Assembly: GCF_001642955.1 (NCBI RefSeq)
Contig: NZ_LWSK01000003.1
Coordinates: 62,001 to 126,000, forward strand
Origin: Rubripirellula obstinata
GTDB taxonomy: Bacteria > Planctomycetota > Planctomycetia > Pirellulales > Pirellulaceae
Direction: 5' to 3'
Length of the DNA: 64,000 nt
Every line of letters begins with the position of its first letter. Within the stretch, counting starts at the first letter, position 1. Below are positions 16,778 through 28,324 of this stretch, piece by piece. Made by a program: the position numbers and the translations under genes. The notes beneath the pieces are model-generated. The model searched no databases, was not told where the DNA came from, and worked only from the letters and a program-made list of their open reading frames with translations.

Positions 16778-16800
16778 ACGTTTGTGATCCCAAATGTTGT

Positions 16801-18705
16801 CTAAACGTCGATCGAATCGGCGTCTTCGGCTCGGTCCATGATGAAACGGAAACGGGCGGACGCGTCGCGGCCCATTAGGTCGCTGATGACACGGTCGGTT
16901 TCTAGTTGATCATCGATTTCGACTTTCATCAGCCGACGGGTTTCCGGGTTTAGGGTCGTGTCCCAAAGGACCGCGGGCATCATTTCGCCGAGACCCTTGA
17001 AACGTGTGATCTCTGGGTTAGCGTTACCTTTGTAATCGGCCAAGATCTTTTCGCGAGCCGATTCGTCGGCGGCCCAGTGCGTTTCTTTCCCCAGATCAAT
17101 GCGATACAGCGGAGGATCCGCGATGTACAAACGACCCGCTGCAATCAACGCCGGCATGTGGCGGTAAAAGAACGTCAGCAGCAACGTCGTGATATGGTGT
17201 CCGTCACTATCGGCATCCGCCAGCAGAATCACTCGGTCGTAACGCAGCGCGGCAATATCGGTACTGGGGCCGATTCCGCAACCGAGCGCGGCAACGAGGT
17301 CTTGGATTTCTTTGTTCTCGAGAATTTTCTTCAGCGTCGCACTCTCGGTATTGAGCACCTTTCCACGCAGCGGCAAGATCGCTTGCGTGTTTCGGTCGCG
17401 ACCCTGTTTCGCCGACCCGCCGGCCGAATCACCTTCGACGATGAAAATTTCACTTTCGCCTTTCCCGCCCGAAACGCAGTCCGATAGTTTGCCGGGCAAC
17501 ATCGTTCGTTTTCCGCTGCCTTTGCGTGACACCGCGTCCGACGCAGCACGCGAAGCGGCACGCGCACGAGCCGCTGCGATGATCCGTGCGACGACTCCAT
17601 CAGCAACGCTGCGGTTGTCGTTCATCCATTGTTCCATCGCTGGACGGATCGAGTTTTCGACCAACGGAGCGACTTCAGGGTTGTTGAGTTTGTCCTTGGT
17701 TTGACCTTGAAATTGTGGTTCTGAAATGAACACGGAAACGATTGCGACGAGACCTTCGCGAATGTCTTCGGCGCTGATCTTGACGCCGCGCGGGGTCAAG
17801 CTGTGGGTGTCGATGTAGTTGCGAACCGCTTTCGTCAAACCGCTGCGGAAACCATTTTCGTGCGCACCGCCTGACCCCGTCGGGATGCCGTTGACGTAGC
17901 TGCGAACGTGTTCGTCGGTGGACTCGCTCCATTGCATCGTCATTTCCATCCGCGGGTCGTCGTTGCGAACGGTGAATGGTGCTTCGTGAATGGGGCGAGC
18001 TTTACGTTCTTTTAGAACCTTGCCCAAGTAGTCCACGATGCCGTTTTCGTGCAGATACGTTTCTTTGGTTTTCGCAGCTTCATCGATGTAGGTAACTTTG
18101 ACACCGCGATGCAGGAAGCTGGCGGTTTCCAGGCGAGCTTGAACGAGCTTGGTGTCAAAATCGGTACGTGGAAAAATGGTCGGGTCGGGCGTGAACGTGA
18201 TTGTGGTGCCAGTACCGCGGACTGCTCCTTTTAATTTCTGCAGCTTGCTGGTCGGTTGGCCTTTGGCGAACGTCATTCGATATTGGGCACCGTCGCGGCG
18301 GACGACCGCAGTCAATTCTTTGGACAACGCGTTGACGACCGAGGCACCCACACCGTGCAAACCGCCCGCAGTCTTGTAGTTGCCTTCGTCGAATTTGCCG
18401 CCCGCGTGCAGGACCGTCAGCACGGTTTCCAGAGCACTTTTTTTGGTCTTGGTATTTCGATCGACCGGGATTCCGCGGCCGTTGTCAGACACCGAAATCG
18501 TGCGACCATCTTTGCCCAGGGTGACCGTGATTTCGGTCGCGTGACCGTTCATCGCCTCATCGACGCTGTTATCGACCACTTCCCAAATCAGGTGATGCAG
18601 CCCAGTCGAACCAACGCCGCCGATGTACATGCCGGGGCGTTTGCGAACAGGTTCGAGACCTTCGAGGACGGTGATGTCATCGCCGCCGTATGATTTCTTT
18701 GCCAT
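16801..18705 (-). CDS. Type IIA DNA topoisomerase B subunit (GyrB/ParE)
   Basis: A 634-residue ATPase subunit. The GHKL ATP site shows EVVDNSVDEA, DNGRGIPV and TAGGLHGVGASVVNALS in order; the Toprim domain shows EGDSAGGSAKQGRD, ILPLRGKVLN and DADSDGHHI (metal ligands), and RFKGLGEMM lies near the C-terminus. At 634 residues it has the short ParE or Gram-positive-GyrB length, without the insert of proteobacterial GyrB. Planctomycetes often carry more than one such subunit, and no A subunit is adjacent, so I leave gyrB versus parE open. It works in the cytoplasm on DNA supercoils or catenanes. It is divergent from the isocitrate dehydrogenase gene. Confidence 0.93.
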   Translation of the reverse strand: MAKKSYGGDDITVLEGLEPVRKRPGMYIGGVGSTGLHHLIWEVVDNSVDEAMNGHATEITVTLGKDGRTISVSDNGRGIPVDRNTKTKKSALETVLTVLHAGGKFDEGNYKTAGGLHGVGASVVNALSKELTAVVRRDGAQYRMTFAKGQPTSKLQKLKGAVRGTGTTITFTPDPTIFPRTDFDTKLVQARLETASFLHRGVKVTYIDEAAKTKETYLHENGIVDYLGKVLKERKARPIHEAPFTVRNDDPRMEMTMQWSESTDEHVRSYVNGIPTGSGGAHENGFRSGLTKAVRNYIDTHSLTPRGVKISAEDIREGLVAIVSVFISEPQFQGQTKDKLNNPEVAPLVENSIRPAMEQWMNDNRSVADGVVARIIAAARARAASRAASDAVSRKGSGKRTMLPGKLSDCVSGGKGESEIFIVEGDSAGGSAKQGRDRNTQAILPLRGKVLNTESATLKKILENKEIQDLVAALGCGIGPSTDIAALRYDRVILLADADSDGHHITTLLLTFFYRHMPALIAAGRLYIADPPLYRIDLGKETHWAADESAREKILADYKGNANPEITRFKGLGEMMPAVLWDTTLNPETRRLMKVEIDDQLETDRVISDLMGRDASARFRFIMDRAEDADSIDV

Positions 18706-18866
18706 GCGTGGGTGTTAGCTTGGGTTTGCGAGATTGCACGATTTCCGGGGTAGTTTCCGTGCCTGAACAAATACCCGCTCAGCCCGATCGAATCAAGTTG
18801 GTTCCTATCCTCGTCTTTTTTTGGTTCGACGCTAGGATTGACATTCAACTGACACAAGCGTCCTAG

Positions 18867-21116
<2,250 letters not shown>

Positions 21117-21491
21117 GACGCCAAACTGCGCGGGCCGGCAACAAGACGCGTCAGCGGCGCAGTTCCGGCATTCGCAACACAAGACCTGCACCCTGGCAAA
21201 GCGTTTCGCAAAACAACTGCGTCACAACGGTACTTTGCGAGCATAAAACTCTGTGTCTTCTGTGCCCTTTGTGGCTAGCCAAACCCAGGCATGCAGCGGG
21301 TGCGAGATAGTTGATTTCGTCCTCTTATGCACGTCGTTTCTAGCCACAAAGGGCACAGAGTTCACAAAGGAAGATCGCGTATTGATCCGAAGTGTGTCCT
21401 GACATGGCGGTTGGTCACATTGGGTTTGTTCGATCCGGTACACTTGAGAATTGACTTCCGAAGGTTTGGTTCTCTCTGGACGGATTGCGAG
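21117..21491. repeat. Intergenic region with an inverted repeat (CTAGCCACAAAGGGCACAGA)
   Basis: The 375-base gap between icd and dprA holds no recognisable gene. AACTCTGTG...TGTGCCCTTTGTGGCTAG (21247-21278) faces CTAGCCACAAAGGGCACAGA (21340-21359), the left copy carrying about nine extra bases. Part of the same wording, CCTTTGTGGCTTCTGTGCC, is at 36240-36258. The first 60 bases hold a degenerate relative of the repeat at 7671-7800 (GCGCAGTTCCGGCA). Confidence 0.7.
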
Positions 21492-22775
21492 ATGGTTCAA
21501 AACGAGATTGATTGGGATGCGGCCAACGCTGAGTTGGCCAGTCATGGGCGTGGTGGGATTGATGCTAAGACGGCACGGCGGTCGTCGGATCCGCGGCGAA
21601 GTGCTAAGCGAGATTCGGCCGGTTGGGTGAACGACATCGGCGACCCACCGCCAGGGATCGCCAAGGAAACACTTTCGCCCGAAATCTTGGACCAATTGCG
21701 ATTGTCGTCGATCACCGGTGTCGGGCCGCGAATCATGGCGACGTTGCTGGAGCGTTTCGGCAGTGCAAGTGAAGTGTTCCGTGGTGACACCGACGCGATC
21801 GTTTCAGTGCCCGGCATCGGACCCAAGCTGTACAACGAAATCAAGTTGGAAAGTCGTGGCTATGATTTGGACGCCGTCGTTCATTGGTGCATGAACCATG
21901 ACACGCAAATCTTGGTCAAGGATCAATCGCCTTACCCAACGATGCTGGATGATCTGGTCGATGCGCCGCCGATTCTGTTTTGCCGCGGCGAACTTCTTCC
22001 CGAAGACGACATTGCGGTTGCCATCGTGGGAACGCGTCACGCAACCAGCTACGGTTTAAAGCAGGCCGAGCGAATCGCTTATTCCTTGGCTCGTGCCGGG
22101 GTCACCGTGGTCAGCGGATTGGCGCGAGGAATTGATGCGGCGGCGCATGAAGGTGCATTGTCGGGTGGCGGGCGAACGATCGCGGTGCTCGGTGGCGGGT
22201 TGGCCCAGATGTATCCGCCCGAACATGGTGGACTCGCCAAAGCGATCGCTGCCGACGGCGCGGTATTGAGTGAGCATCCACCGATGACAAAGACCAAGGG
22301 TGGATTGTTCCCACAGCGAAACCGCATCGTCGCGGGCTTATCGATGGCCACGCTGGTGATTGAGGCACCCGATCGGAGCGGTTCACTGATCACCGCAAGA
22401 CTTGCAGGCGAACAAAATCGCGAAGTCATGTCGCTGCCCGGTCCCGTTTCCAGCCGAGTGTCACGCGGTTGCAACCAACTGATCCGCGACGGCGCGACAC
22501 TCGTCCAAAGCGTTGACGACATTCTGGAAGCACTCGGCCCGATGCGAAGCCCCGTCGAAACCAGCGATGGAAACCAAGTTCATCGCCCAAGCGAGCTAAA
22601 ACTGAACGAGATCGAACGCAAAGTACTCGACGCGATCGAAACCACCAGCACATCGATCGACCAAGTCATTCAGACCTGCGAATTGCCAACCCACCAGGTC
22701 ATCGCCATCATCAGCGTCCTGGAAATGAAACGATTGGTGCAGCGAATGTCGGGGCAGAACGTGTGTCGGATTTAA
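21492..22775 (+). CDS. dprA: DNA processing protein DprA
   Basis: A 427-residue protein that loads RecA on incoming single-stranded DNA during transformation. Order of parts: a helix-hairpin-helix-like N-terminal domain (SSITGVGPRIMATLLERFG and VSVPGIGPKLYNEI), the Rossmann core with VAIVGTRHATSYG, GLARGIDAAAHEGALS, TIAVLGGGLAQMYPPEH, LFPQRNRIVAGLS and GSLITARLA, and a C-terminal winged helix from about residue 355. The ATG at 21492 is preferred; an open frame of 55 further codons upstream runs through the inverted repeat and has no similarity. It is monocistronic. Other competence genes are not in the window. Confidence 0.93.
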   Translation: MVQNEIDWDAANAELASHGRGGIDAKTARRSSDPRRSAKRDSAGWVNDIGDPPPGIAKETLSPEILDQLRLSSITGVGPRIMATLLERFGSASEVFRGDTDAIVSVPGIGPKLYNEIKLESRGYDLDAVVHWCMNHDTQILVKDQSPYPTMLDDLVDAPPILFCRGELLPEDDIAVAIVGTRHATSYGLKQAERIAYSLARAGVTVVSGLARGIDAAAHEGALSGGGRTIAVLGGGLAQMYPPEHGGLAKAIAADGAVLSEHPPMTKTKGGLFPQRNRIVAGLSMATLVIEAPDRSGSLITARLAGEQNREVMSLPGPVSSRVSRGCNQLIRDGATLVQSVDDILEALGPMRSPVETSDGNQVHRPSELKLNEIERKVLDAIETTSTSIDQVIQTCELPTHQVIAIISVLEMKRLVQRMSGQNVCRI

Positions 22776-22848
22776 CCAAGGTTATTGAAAAGCGAAACAC
22801 TTCTTCAAGTCACATTTTTTGTCAGAGAGATCGATTGCCTCGTAAGCC

Positions 22849-23256
22849 CTACGCAACCTTGCGACGCAGCAATCCGATGACCAGCACCACGGCGGCGATG
22901 GTCAATGCGTAGCCAGCCCAGGCGTGCCACGAAACGAGTTGATGCATCGTGTCGGTCGACGCGATCGGCAACATGCATAGGAACACCGTTGCGATCGTGG
23001 GCAAGCCGAACGCGACCGATCCCCAGAAACCGATGTTGTACATCGATGCTCTTAAGTGTCGCCTCGAAAAACCGATCAGCCCGATGATCGCGTAGACCGG
23101 CAACGTAAACACCAACGCGCCGCTGGCACCCATGTGAATCAACAACGGCAAGCCACTCATGCCATGACCGCCCCAAGATACCGCAGTGGTCGCCGTCAAT
23201 ACGACAACCAATCCGACCAACAGCATCGCAAGCGCTCGTTCGATCCACAGCATCAT
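22849..23256 (-). CDS. Small four-helix membrane subunit, probable b-type cytochrome
   Basis: A 135-residue protein with four hydrophobic helices (about 5-25, 37-60, 75-97 and 110-130). Histidines at positions suited to haem include H41 (LLIHMGASG), H104 and H110 (MHQLVSWHAWAGYA), and a charged loop FSRRHLR lies between helices two and three. The layout recalls cytochrome b561-type quinone-linked anchors, but I cannot fix the ligands by eye. Its ATG overlaps the stop of the multihaem cytochrome gene by four bases, so the two proteins are made together and very likely form one electron-transfer complex in the inner membrane. Confidence 0.7.
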   Translation of the reverse strand: MMLWIERALAMLLVGLVVVLTATTAVSWGGHGMSGLPLLIHMGASGALVFTLPVYAIIGLIGFSRRHLRASMYNIGFWGSVAFGLPTIATVFLCMLPIASTDTMHQLVSWHAWAGYALTIAAVVLVIGLLRRKVA

Positions 23257-25355
23257 CGGCGGGCCTCCTGCGATGGGGTCGATGAATCCGAGCTGGCCAA
23301 TGGATTGTTTTTCAGTTCAGCCTTGTGGAACAGATGCACGCTAAGCATCCCAAGCCCGATCATCAAAACGCAGACCAGAATCGCGATCGAACCGGCAATG
23401 AAATACTTAAAAGTCTTACGTCCGGAAAACATCTGATTCCATGCCAATCGCTGCAGCGGATCAACACCTTGCAGCGACGCCATCGTCACTTTGCCGTCAC
23501 TGTCGTTAGCGATGCGATTAACGGGTCCGACGGGTGACACCGTCGATGCAAAAATCAGTCCATCGTCGCTGTGACATTCGACGCAGCCGCCGACGCCGAG
23601 CGACCGTCCGGCGGGGCGAACATTGTGGGCCATCGGCCACGTGATCATGCCAGTGTCGCGTTCGTTGGAAGATTCGATTTCGCGTAGCCCTGTCCCCTCG
23701 CTATCTGTCCCCTCGCTATCGACCGCATAAACCTGGCCGGTCGATACATAGACAGCAGTCCTGTCACCGATCTCCTTCTCGATTGCCTTCAAACTAGCTG
23801 ATACCTTTTCACGAAAGTTTTGTTGCCCGATTTCTTGCTGGCGTTTGCCGATCAAGTCCTGTTCTTGCTGGTTCCATTCTTCGGAATCAACACGAGCACG
23901 TTCTTCGCCGAGCACTTCTTTTCGTTGATCTGATTTCAATTTTGGCAGCATCAGTTCATCGATGAAATCGCGACGAACACGCAGCGTTTTTCGCGTCCAG
24001 TCGTACACCTGATCAGGATTCAGCGGAGTGATCGAATCATCGCCATTGAGCACACCCCAATAAGCTGGCCACATCGCTTTGTGTGGGTAAACCTTGTCGT
24101 CAGCACGCTTGGTATAGACGCCGGAAACCATCGCGGGCAATTCGTCACCCTTGCGACGCCCTTTCTCGCCGAGGCTGTGCGCCAGGGAGGTCATCAAACG
24201 CTGCGCCTGCTCGTCAATCATTGGACCGCTGTGACAAGCAGTGCAAGCCAGTTTTTCAAAGTGAATCGGTGGAAGGCCTTCGTGCAGCGGCTTTGGCGAA
24301 CCCAGCCGACCGGCAAGCAGCGCCGGATCGCTTGATCCTTCCTGGCCCAGGTGACAGCCCGCACATGACAACGTCACCATCGCATCGGGATTTGAATGTT
24401 GTTGGCCCTCGAATCCTCTGACCATGTCGTGGTCCAAACCGTTACGGTGACAATCCACACAATCCATCCCCGCACGAAGGTGAACGTCTTCGTCATGGAT
24501 CCAGCGTTGCTGAACGCCTTGTTCATCGACGGTTCGCTGGCTGTGACATTGGTAACAAGCGTTGGACAATGGTTGTCGCACCAGGTCGACAAAAACCGAT
24601 CCATCGAGTGCAAATTTCCGTGCGTCATAGGTGACCGTCGGCATCTTTTTCTGAACAGATTCGTCAGCCGGATCGATCTTGCCTCTGATTCTGGAAACAT
24701 CTCCCTTGATCTCACCCAGTCGCAGTGCGGCAGTGGGAGCCCAAGCAAAATTTTGTTTTTCAATCTGGCTCCGGCGCTCGTTCATGTCATAGGCACCCGA
24801 CACTGCGTGGCAAGCCAGACAATCGACTTCCAATGATCCCGAAAGTTGCCATCGCGGTGGATCAATTTCCGCCACTTGCTCTTCTTGACCGGTCTCGATA
24901 TCGCCAACGGAACCATTCTCGCCTGGTCCACCACCGGGAAGCCGTCCCCCGAACTTCAGCGTCATTTGCCAAGGCGACAAACCAGCTTGTGATGGATGAA
25001 AAGAATGCGACCAGTCGCGATAAGTCAGCGGCAACTGCGTGCCTGTACGAGCATCCGTCCAAATCCAAGGTTCGCCATCACGCCCCGAAATCGCGGTCGA
25101 ATCAAACGCGTTGAAGTGCCAACCGTGTGAGATTGTGTTGTAGTCGTGACAACGTCCGCAGGTATTGCGAGGCGAGTAGGGAAGCGTTGACTCAGCCGTG
25201 ATTTTTCGATTGTCAGTATCGTACAAATCAATGTGATGCAGATACCGCGCATCACCATCACTGCGAGCTTCGGCACGCTCCGCTGCTGTACCCGTGCCAA
25301 CGGCTACCACCGTTAGCATCGCAAAAAAAACAATTGCCACCGTGCGACGCATCAT
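23253..25355 (-). CDS. Membrane-anchored seven-haem c-type cytochrome
   Basis: A 700-residue exported cytochrome. It has a signal peptide (residues 1-26), seven C-x-x-C-H haem sites starting at C66, C179, C267, C299, C331, C371 and C591, a Glu/Gln-rich helical stretch about 470-530 and a C-terminal membrane helix (about 651-673) with a short cytoplasmic tail. The start at 25355 is chosen because it begins the signal peptide; 30 more in-frame codons upstream have no signal character. With the b-type-like subunit encoded immediately downstream it could pass electrons between the quinone pool and a periplasmic acceptor or donor. I do not recognise the substrate; a relation to octahaem tetrathionate/nitrite-type cytochromes is possible but not supported by a visible catalytic lysine site. 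Confidence 0.9.
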   Translation of the reverse strand: MMRRTVAIVFFAMLTVVAVGTGTAAERAEARSDGDARYLHHIDLYDTDNRKITAESTLPYSPRNTCGRCHDYNTISHGWHFNAFDSTAISGRDGEPWIWTDARTGTQLPLTYRDWSHSFHPSQAGLSPWQMTLKFGGRLPGGGPGENGSVGDIETGQEEQVAEIDPPRWQLSGSLEVDCLACHAVSGAYDMNERRSQIEKQNFAWAPTAALRLGEIKGDVSRIRGKIDPADESVQKKMPTVTYDARKFALDGSVFVDLVRQPLSNACYQCHSQRTVDEQGVQQRWIHDEDVHLRAGMDCVDCHRNGLDHDMVRGFEGQQHSNPDAMVTLSCAGCHLGQEGSSDPALLAGRLGSPKPLHEGLPPIHFEKLACTACHSGPMIDEQAQRLMTSLAHSLGEKGRRKGDELPAMVSGVYTKRADDKVYPHKAMWPAYWGVLNGDDSITPLNPDQVYDWTRKTLRVRRDFIDELMLPKLKSDQRKEVLGEERARVDSEEWNQQEQDLIGKRQQEIGQQNFREKVSASLKAIEKEIGDRTAVYVSTGQVYAVDSEGTDSEGTGLREIESSNERDTGMITWPMAHNVRPAGRSLGVGGCVECHSDDGLIFASTVSPVGPVNRIANDSDGKVTMASLQGVDPLQRLAWNQMFSGRKTFKYFIAGSIAILVCVLMIGLGMLSVHLFHKAELKNNPLASSDSSTPSQEARR

Positions 25356-25624
25356 CAAAATTTCTCTAGTCCATTCGTTGGTCGAAGATTTCTCAAATGA
25401 TATCGACGCTTCGGTTTCGTGACGATAGCAAACGAGAACGTTCACGATGCAAGAATTGCACCTTACGGTTCACTGAGAATGACGATGTTTGCTGGAGTCC
25501 AGGCATTCGCCGCTCTTTTTCACAGGTGGAATTGCGAGAGTATTGAGTGCTCAAGCGACTAAAGCCTGGACAAAACATGGAGCGTGCGACCATGAGACAG
25601 TGTATTGTCAGAAGCTATCTCAAA

Positions 25625-25696
25625 CGTAGCTGATCCCGCCAGGGTTCAGTCGCACGTTAGGCGATGCAGAACTGAACCCTGGCGAGATCAGCTACG
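25625..25696. repeat. Palindromic repeat, CGTAGCTGATCCCGCC family, copy 2
   Basis: Arms 25625-25650 and 25671-25696 match as reverse complements except for one base; the loop is 20 bases and unrelated to the loops of the other copies. It lies four bases before the stop codon of the convergently read Na/phosphate transporter gene, so it may fold in that transcript's tail. The rest of the 345-base gap 25356-25700 shows no gene. Confidence 0.93.
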
Positions 25697-25700
25697 TGCG

Positions 25701-27383
25701 TCACCTATCTTGCGCAATCGTTTCGGCGATGTTGCGAGCGTGGTCACGGACGCGAATGTACGCATTCAAGGCAGCCATGAATGCCACGTTGACGACTGGG
25801 TGAATTGTGCCCGCGGATAACTCCTCCAGATGCTTGCGACGCAATCCATTGATCTCGTCCCGAATCCGTTTGCCGCTTGCCTCGGTGTTATTCAGAACGT
25901 TTGGATTGGAAGCGATCAAGGCCCCATGAATTTCGGTCACGTAAGTTCGTACTTGACGGTTCAACGCCTCTAAATCAGTCCTCTGTGATTCGGTAAATCG
26001 GAAACCATCGCGGCGTAACTTGCGATCAAATTTATCGAGGTTAACGATGTAGTCGCTGATCGATTCATATTCGTCCGCCAACCGAAATTGACGGCGTCCC
26101 TCTTCGACGGTTGCGTGCGAAACGTTGCTTGAAAGTAGTTTTGTGACAAAGTCGGCGACTTCGTCTCGGACTGAATTCAGGATACGTTCACGTTGTTTTA
26201 GTCGATCGCCTAGTTGTCTGTCGGAGTCGCTGGCGAGCATCAATTCCAAATGCCAATCCAGCATTTTCAGGCAACCATCGCCCATCTTGATGATCTCTTT
26301 ACGAGATTGTTCGATCGCAAGCAGGGGTGTTTCTAAAATGCGAACATCCAGGTCCGTCAATCGCGAATTTTCTTTGTAAGGCAGCGAAGGAATCGCCTTT
26401 TCCAGAAAACGGACCATCGGTGTCACAAAGGGCATGAACAGAAGCATGTTGCACACATTGAATACGCTGTGCGTCGCCGCGATCGCAGCCACGGTGTTGG
26501 GGTAAGTGTCGTTGCCATCGATGACAACTGCCTCGGTGACATCCAAACCAATCACGCTCTGGATAAATCGGATATACCACTGAAAGATCAACGTGATCCA
26601 GAACACGCCGGCTAAATTAAAGATGACGTGGAAGTAAGCTGCACGCCGCGCGTTGGTGGTGGTTCCCAGAGAAGCCAAAAAAGCGGTGATCGTGGTGCCA
26701 ATGTTCTCGCCCAAAATCAGCGCCGCGGCGGTCGGATAAGAGATGACGCCCTGCGTCGCTAACGAGATCGTGATGCCGAGCGTTGCTGAAGACGATTGAA
26801 CCAACGTCGTCAGGATACAGCCGACAAGCGCACACTTGAGAACACCGAAATAGCTGTCGGCCTGGAACCTGGCAAACCATGCTTCGAAGTCAGGCATTTC
26901 TTTGATGATCGAACAGGCATCTTTCATGACCTCCAGCCCAAAGAACACCATTCCGATGCCCATGATGAACATCGCCCAGTACCGCCATCTTTCGTTCCGC
27001 GTAAAAAGATAGGTGAACGCGGCAAACCCCAGCAGCGGAAGTCCGTACTTGCCGACCTTCAATACCAAGATCCAACCGGTGATCGTCGTGCCGACGTTGG
27101 CCCCCATGATGACGCCGACCGCCTGGGACAGTTCCATCACACCGCTGTTCACAAATCCGACAACCATCACCGTCGTGATGGAACTCGATTGCACCACGCA
27201 TGTCACGATAACGCCAACGGTGGTCGCAAAGATTCGGTGGTTGGTGACGGCACCGATCAATCGACGCAAACTATTTCCCGCAACCGCCTGCATTCCATCG
27301 GACATGTGCTTCATGCCGAGCAGGAAAATACCGAGGCCGCCAACGAGCTCGAAAACCATCTTGATCTGCGTCGATGAATCCAA
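25701..27383 (-). CDS. Na+/phosphate cotransporter family protein (NptA/PhoU fusion)
   Basis: A 560-residue membrane transporter. The duplicated QSSS signature appears as VVQSSSITTVMVVGFVNSG (about residues 62-80) and LVQSSSATLGITISLATQG (about 191-209), each followed by a helix. About nine membrane helices precede a cytoplasmic PhoU-like helical domain from about 350 to the end. The family moves phosphate with sodium. No phosphate regulon genes are adjacent. If the rhodopsin in this window pumps sodium, such transporters could draw on the gradient, but that is inference. The start at 27383 is directly followed by a hydrophilic stretch and the first helix (MVFELVGGLGIFLLGM). Confidence 0.92.
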   Translation of the reverse strand: MDSSTQIKMVFELVGGLGIFLLGMKHMSDGMQAVAGNSLRRLIGAVTNHRIFATTVGVIVTCVVQSSSITTVMVVGFVNSGVMELSQAVGVIMGANVGTTITGWILVLKVGKYGLPLLGFAAFTYLFTRNERWRYWAMFIMGIGMVFFGLEVMKDACSIIKEMPDFEAWFARFQADSYFGVLKCALVGCILTTLVQSSSATLGITISLATQGVISYPTAAALILGENIGTTITAFLASLGTTTNARRAAYFHVIFNLAGVFWITLIFQWYIRFIQSVIGLDVTEAVVIDGNDTYPNTVAAIAATHSVFNVCNMLLFMPFVTPMVRFLEKAIPSLPYKENSRLTDLDVRILETPLLAIEQSRKEIIKMGDGCLKMLDWHLELMLASDSDRQLGDRLKQRERILNSVRDEVADFVTKLLSSNVSHATVEEGRRQFRLADEYESISDYIVNLDKFDRKLRRDGFRFTESQRTDLEALNRQVRTYVTEIHGALIASNPNVLNNTEASGKRIRDEINGLRRKHLEELSAGTIHPVVNVAFMAALNAYIRVRDHARNIAETIAQDR

Positions 27384-27421
27384 AGTTTCCGTTTTCCCTG
27401 ACCCGTAAAACTAGATTGATA

Positions 27422-27588
27422 AGGACCGTCGGAACAATGAGTGGCGGGAAAATTGGTAGCGAAAGTCGCCAAGACTTTCGGTTTGTCGAGATGCCGAAAC
27501 TCTTGGCGAGTTTCGCTACGCTACTTATTGTCGAGATGCCGAAACTCTTGGCGAGTTTCGCTACGCCACTTATTGTTCCGACGGTCCT
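27422..27588. repeat. Inverted-repeat element with 25-base ends and an internal 45-base duplication
   Basis: Ends 27422-27446 and 27564-27588 are reverse complements with one mismatch (AGGACCGTCGGAACAAT start). Inside, GTAGCGAAAGTCGCCAAGAC (from 27456) is the inverted partner of CCGAAACTCTTGGCGAGTTT, which occurs twice (27494 and 27539) in a 45-base tandem duplication. A relative of the inner part is at 59463-59532. No transposase is nearby. The 374-base gap 27384-27757 contains nothing else I can call. Confidence 0.85.
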
Positions 27589-27757
27589 AAGATTAATGAA
27601 AGACCGCTAGGTCGAGGAAATGGGTAGCCCGGATGGTTCTCCAGACTGTGACTGCCAATAAGAAACCTTCTTGGAAACTGCATTCAAACCAACGCTAGTT
27701 TAGCGATGACCGATCCGTCACCGATTCCGCCATGGCTCACGATTCCGCGTCACCCGA

Positions 27758-28288
27758 CTAGGTGACCGCTGGACTGCTGGCAATCTTGCAGGGGACTTCG
27801 ATCGTGCCGATCCAGTCGGCCAATCGCTCGCAAAACGCTTCAGTGTTTTCTCCATGAGTCTGCCAGCGTGGGGGATCGCTTTGACGCAAACTGGCGTGCA
27901 ATTGCGACAAACAACGATGCAGGTGAGCCAAGATTTCTGACGTCTCGTTATCAGCGACCGCTATCGGATTCAATTTCAGGCGTCCGGCGGGCGTTTCAGT
28001 TTGATCAGGCGAAGATCTGTTTCGTGATTGATTCAGTCTCATCAGCACTCCATTCTCCGCCGCGTATCGCTGACCGTTCAAAAAAACGCGGCGAAGTTCA
28101 CCGCTGGAATTGAACTGGTAGACCGGATCTTGGTCCCAATACAAACTTGCTGAACCGCAAAGGCCTTCTGGAATCGTTTGGCGAAATCCCACAACGACTT
28201 CGGCTTGGTCGATCTGCGTGCGTCCACGAATGGGCATTTGCGTGCCATCGCGAAACAGATCTTCTCGATCATGAATTTGACGTGCCAT
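27758..28288 (-). CDS. Conserved planctomycete-type protein of unknown function, downstream of apt
   Basis: A 176-residue soluble protein. The N-terminal half (MARQIHDREDLFRDGTQMPI, then ASLYWDQDPVYQFNSSGELR and GQRYAAENG) has the look of a conserved beta-rich domain that I believe is common in planctomycetes, but no function is known to me. The C-terminal half is helical and more variable. It starts 36 bases after the apt stop on the same strand, so both are probably on one transcript. The reading frame and N-terminal pattern support a real gene. Confidence 0.7.
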   Translation of the reverse strand: MARQIHDREDLFRDGTQMPIRGRTQIDQAEVVVGFRQTIPEGLCGSASLYWDQDPVYQFNSSGELRRVFLNGQRYAAENGVLMRLNQSRNRSSPDQTETPAGRLKLNPIAVADNETSEILAHLHRCLSQLHASLRQSDPPRWQTHGENTEAFCERLADWIGTIEVPCKIASSPAVT

Positions 28289-28324
28289 CGTTCTCGCTGT
28301 CGCCGACGTTAACTGTCGCCCCTG

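Noticed and set aside
21327-21491. N-terminal extension of DprA
   Set aside because: It reads through an inverted repeat and lacks similarity; the ATG at 21492 gives a normal DprA length.
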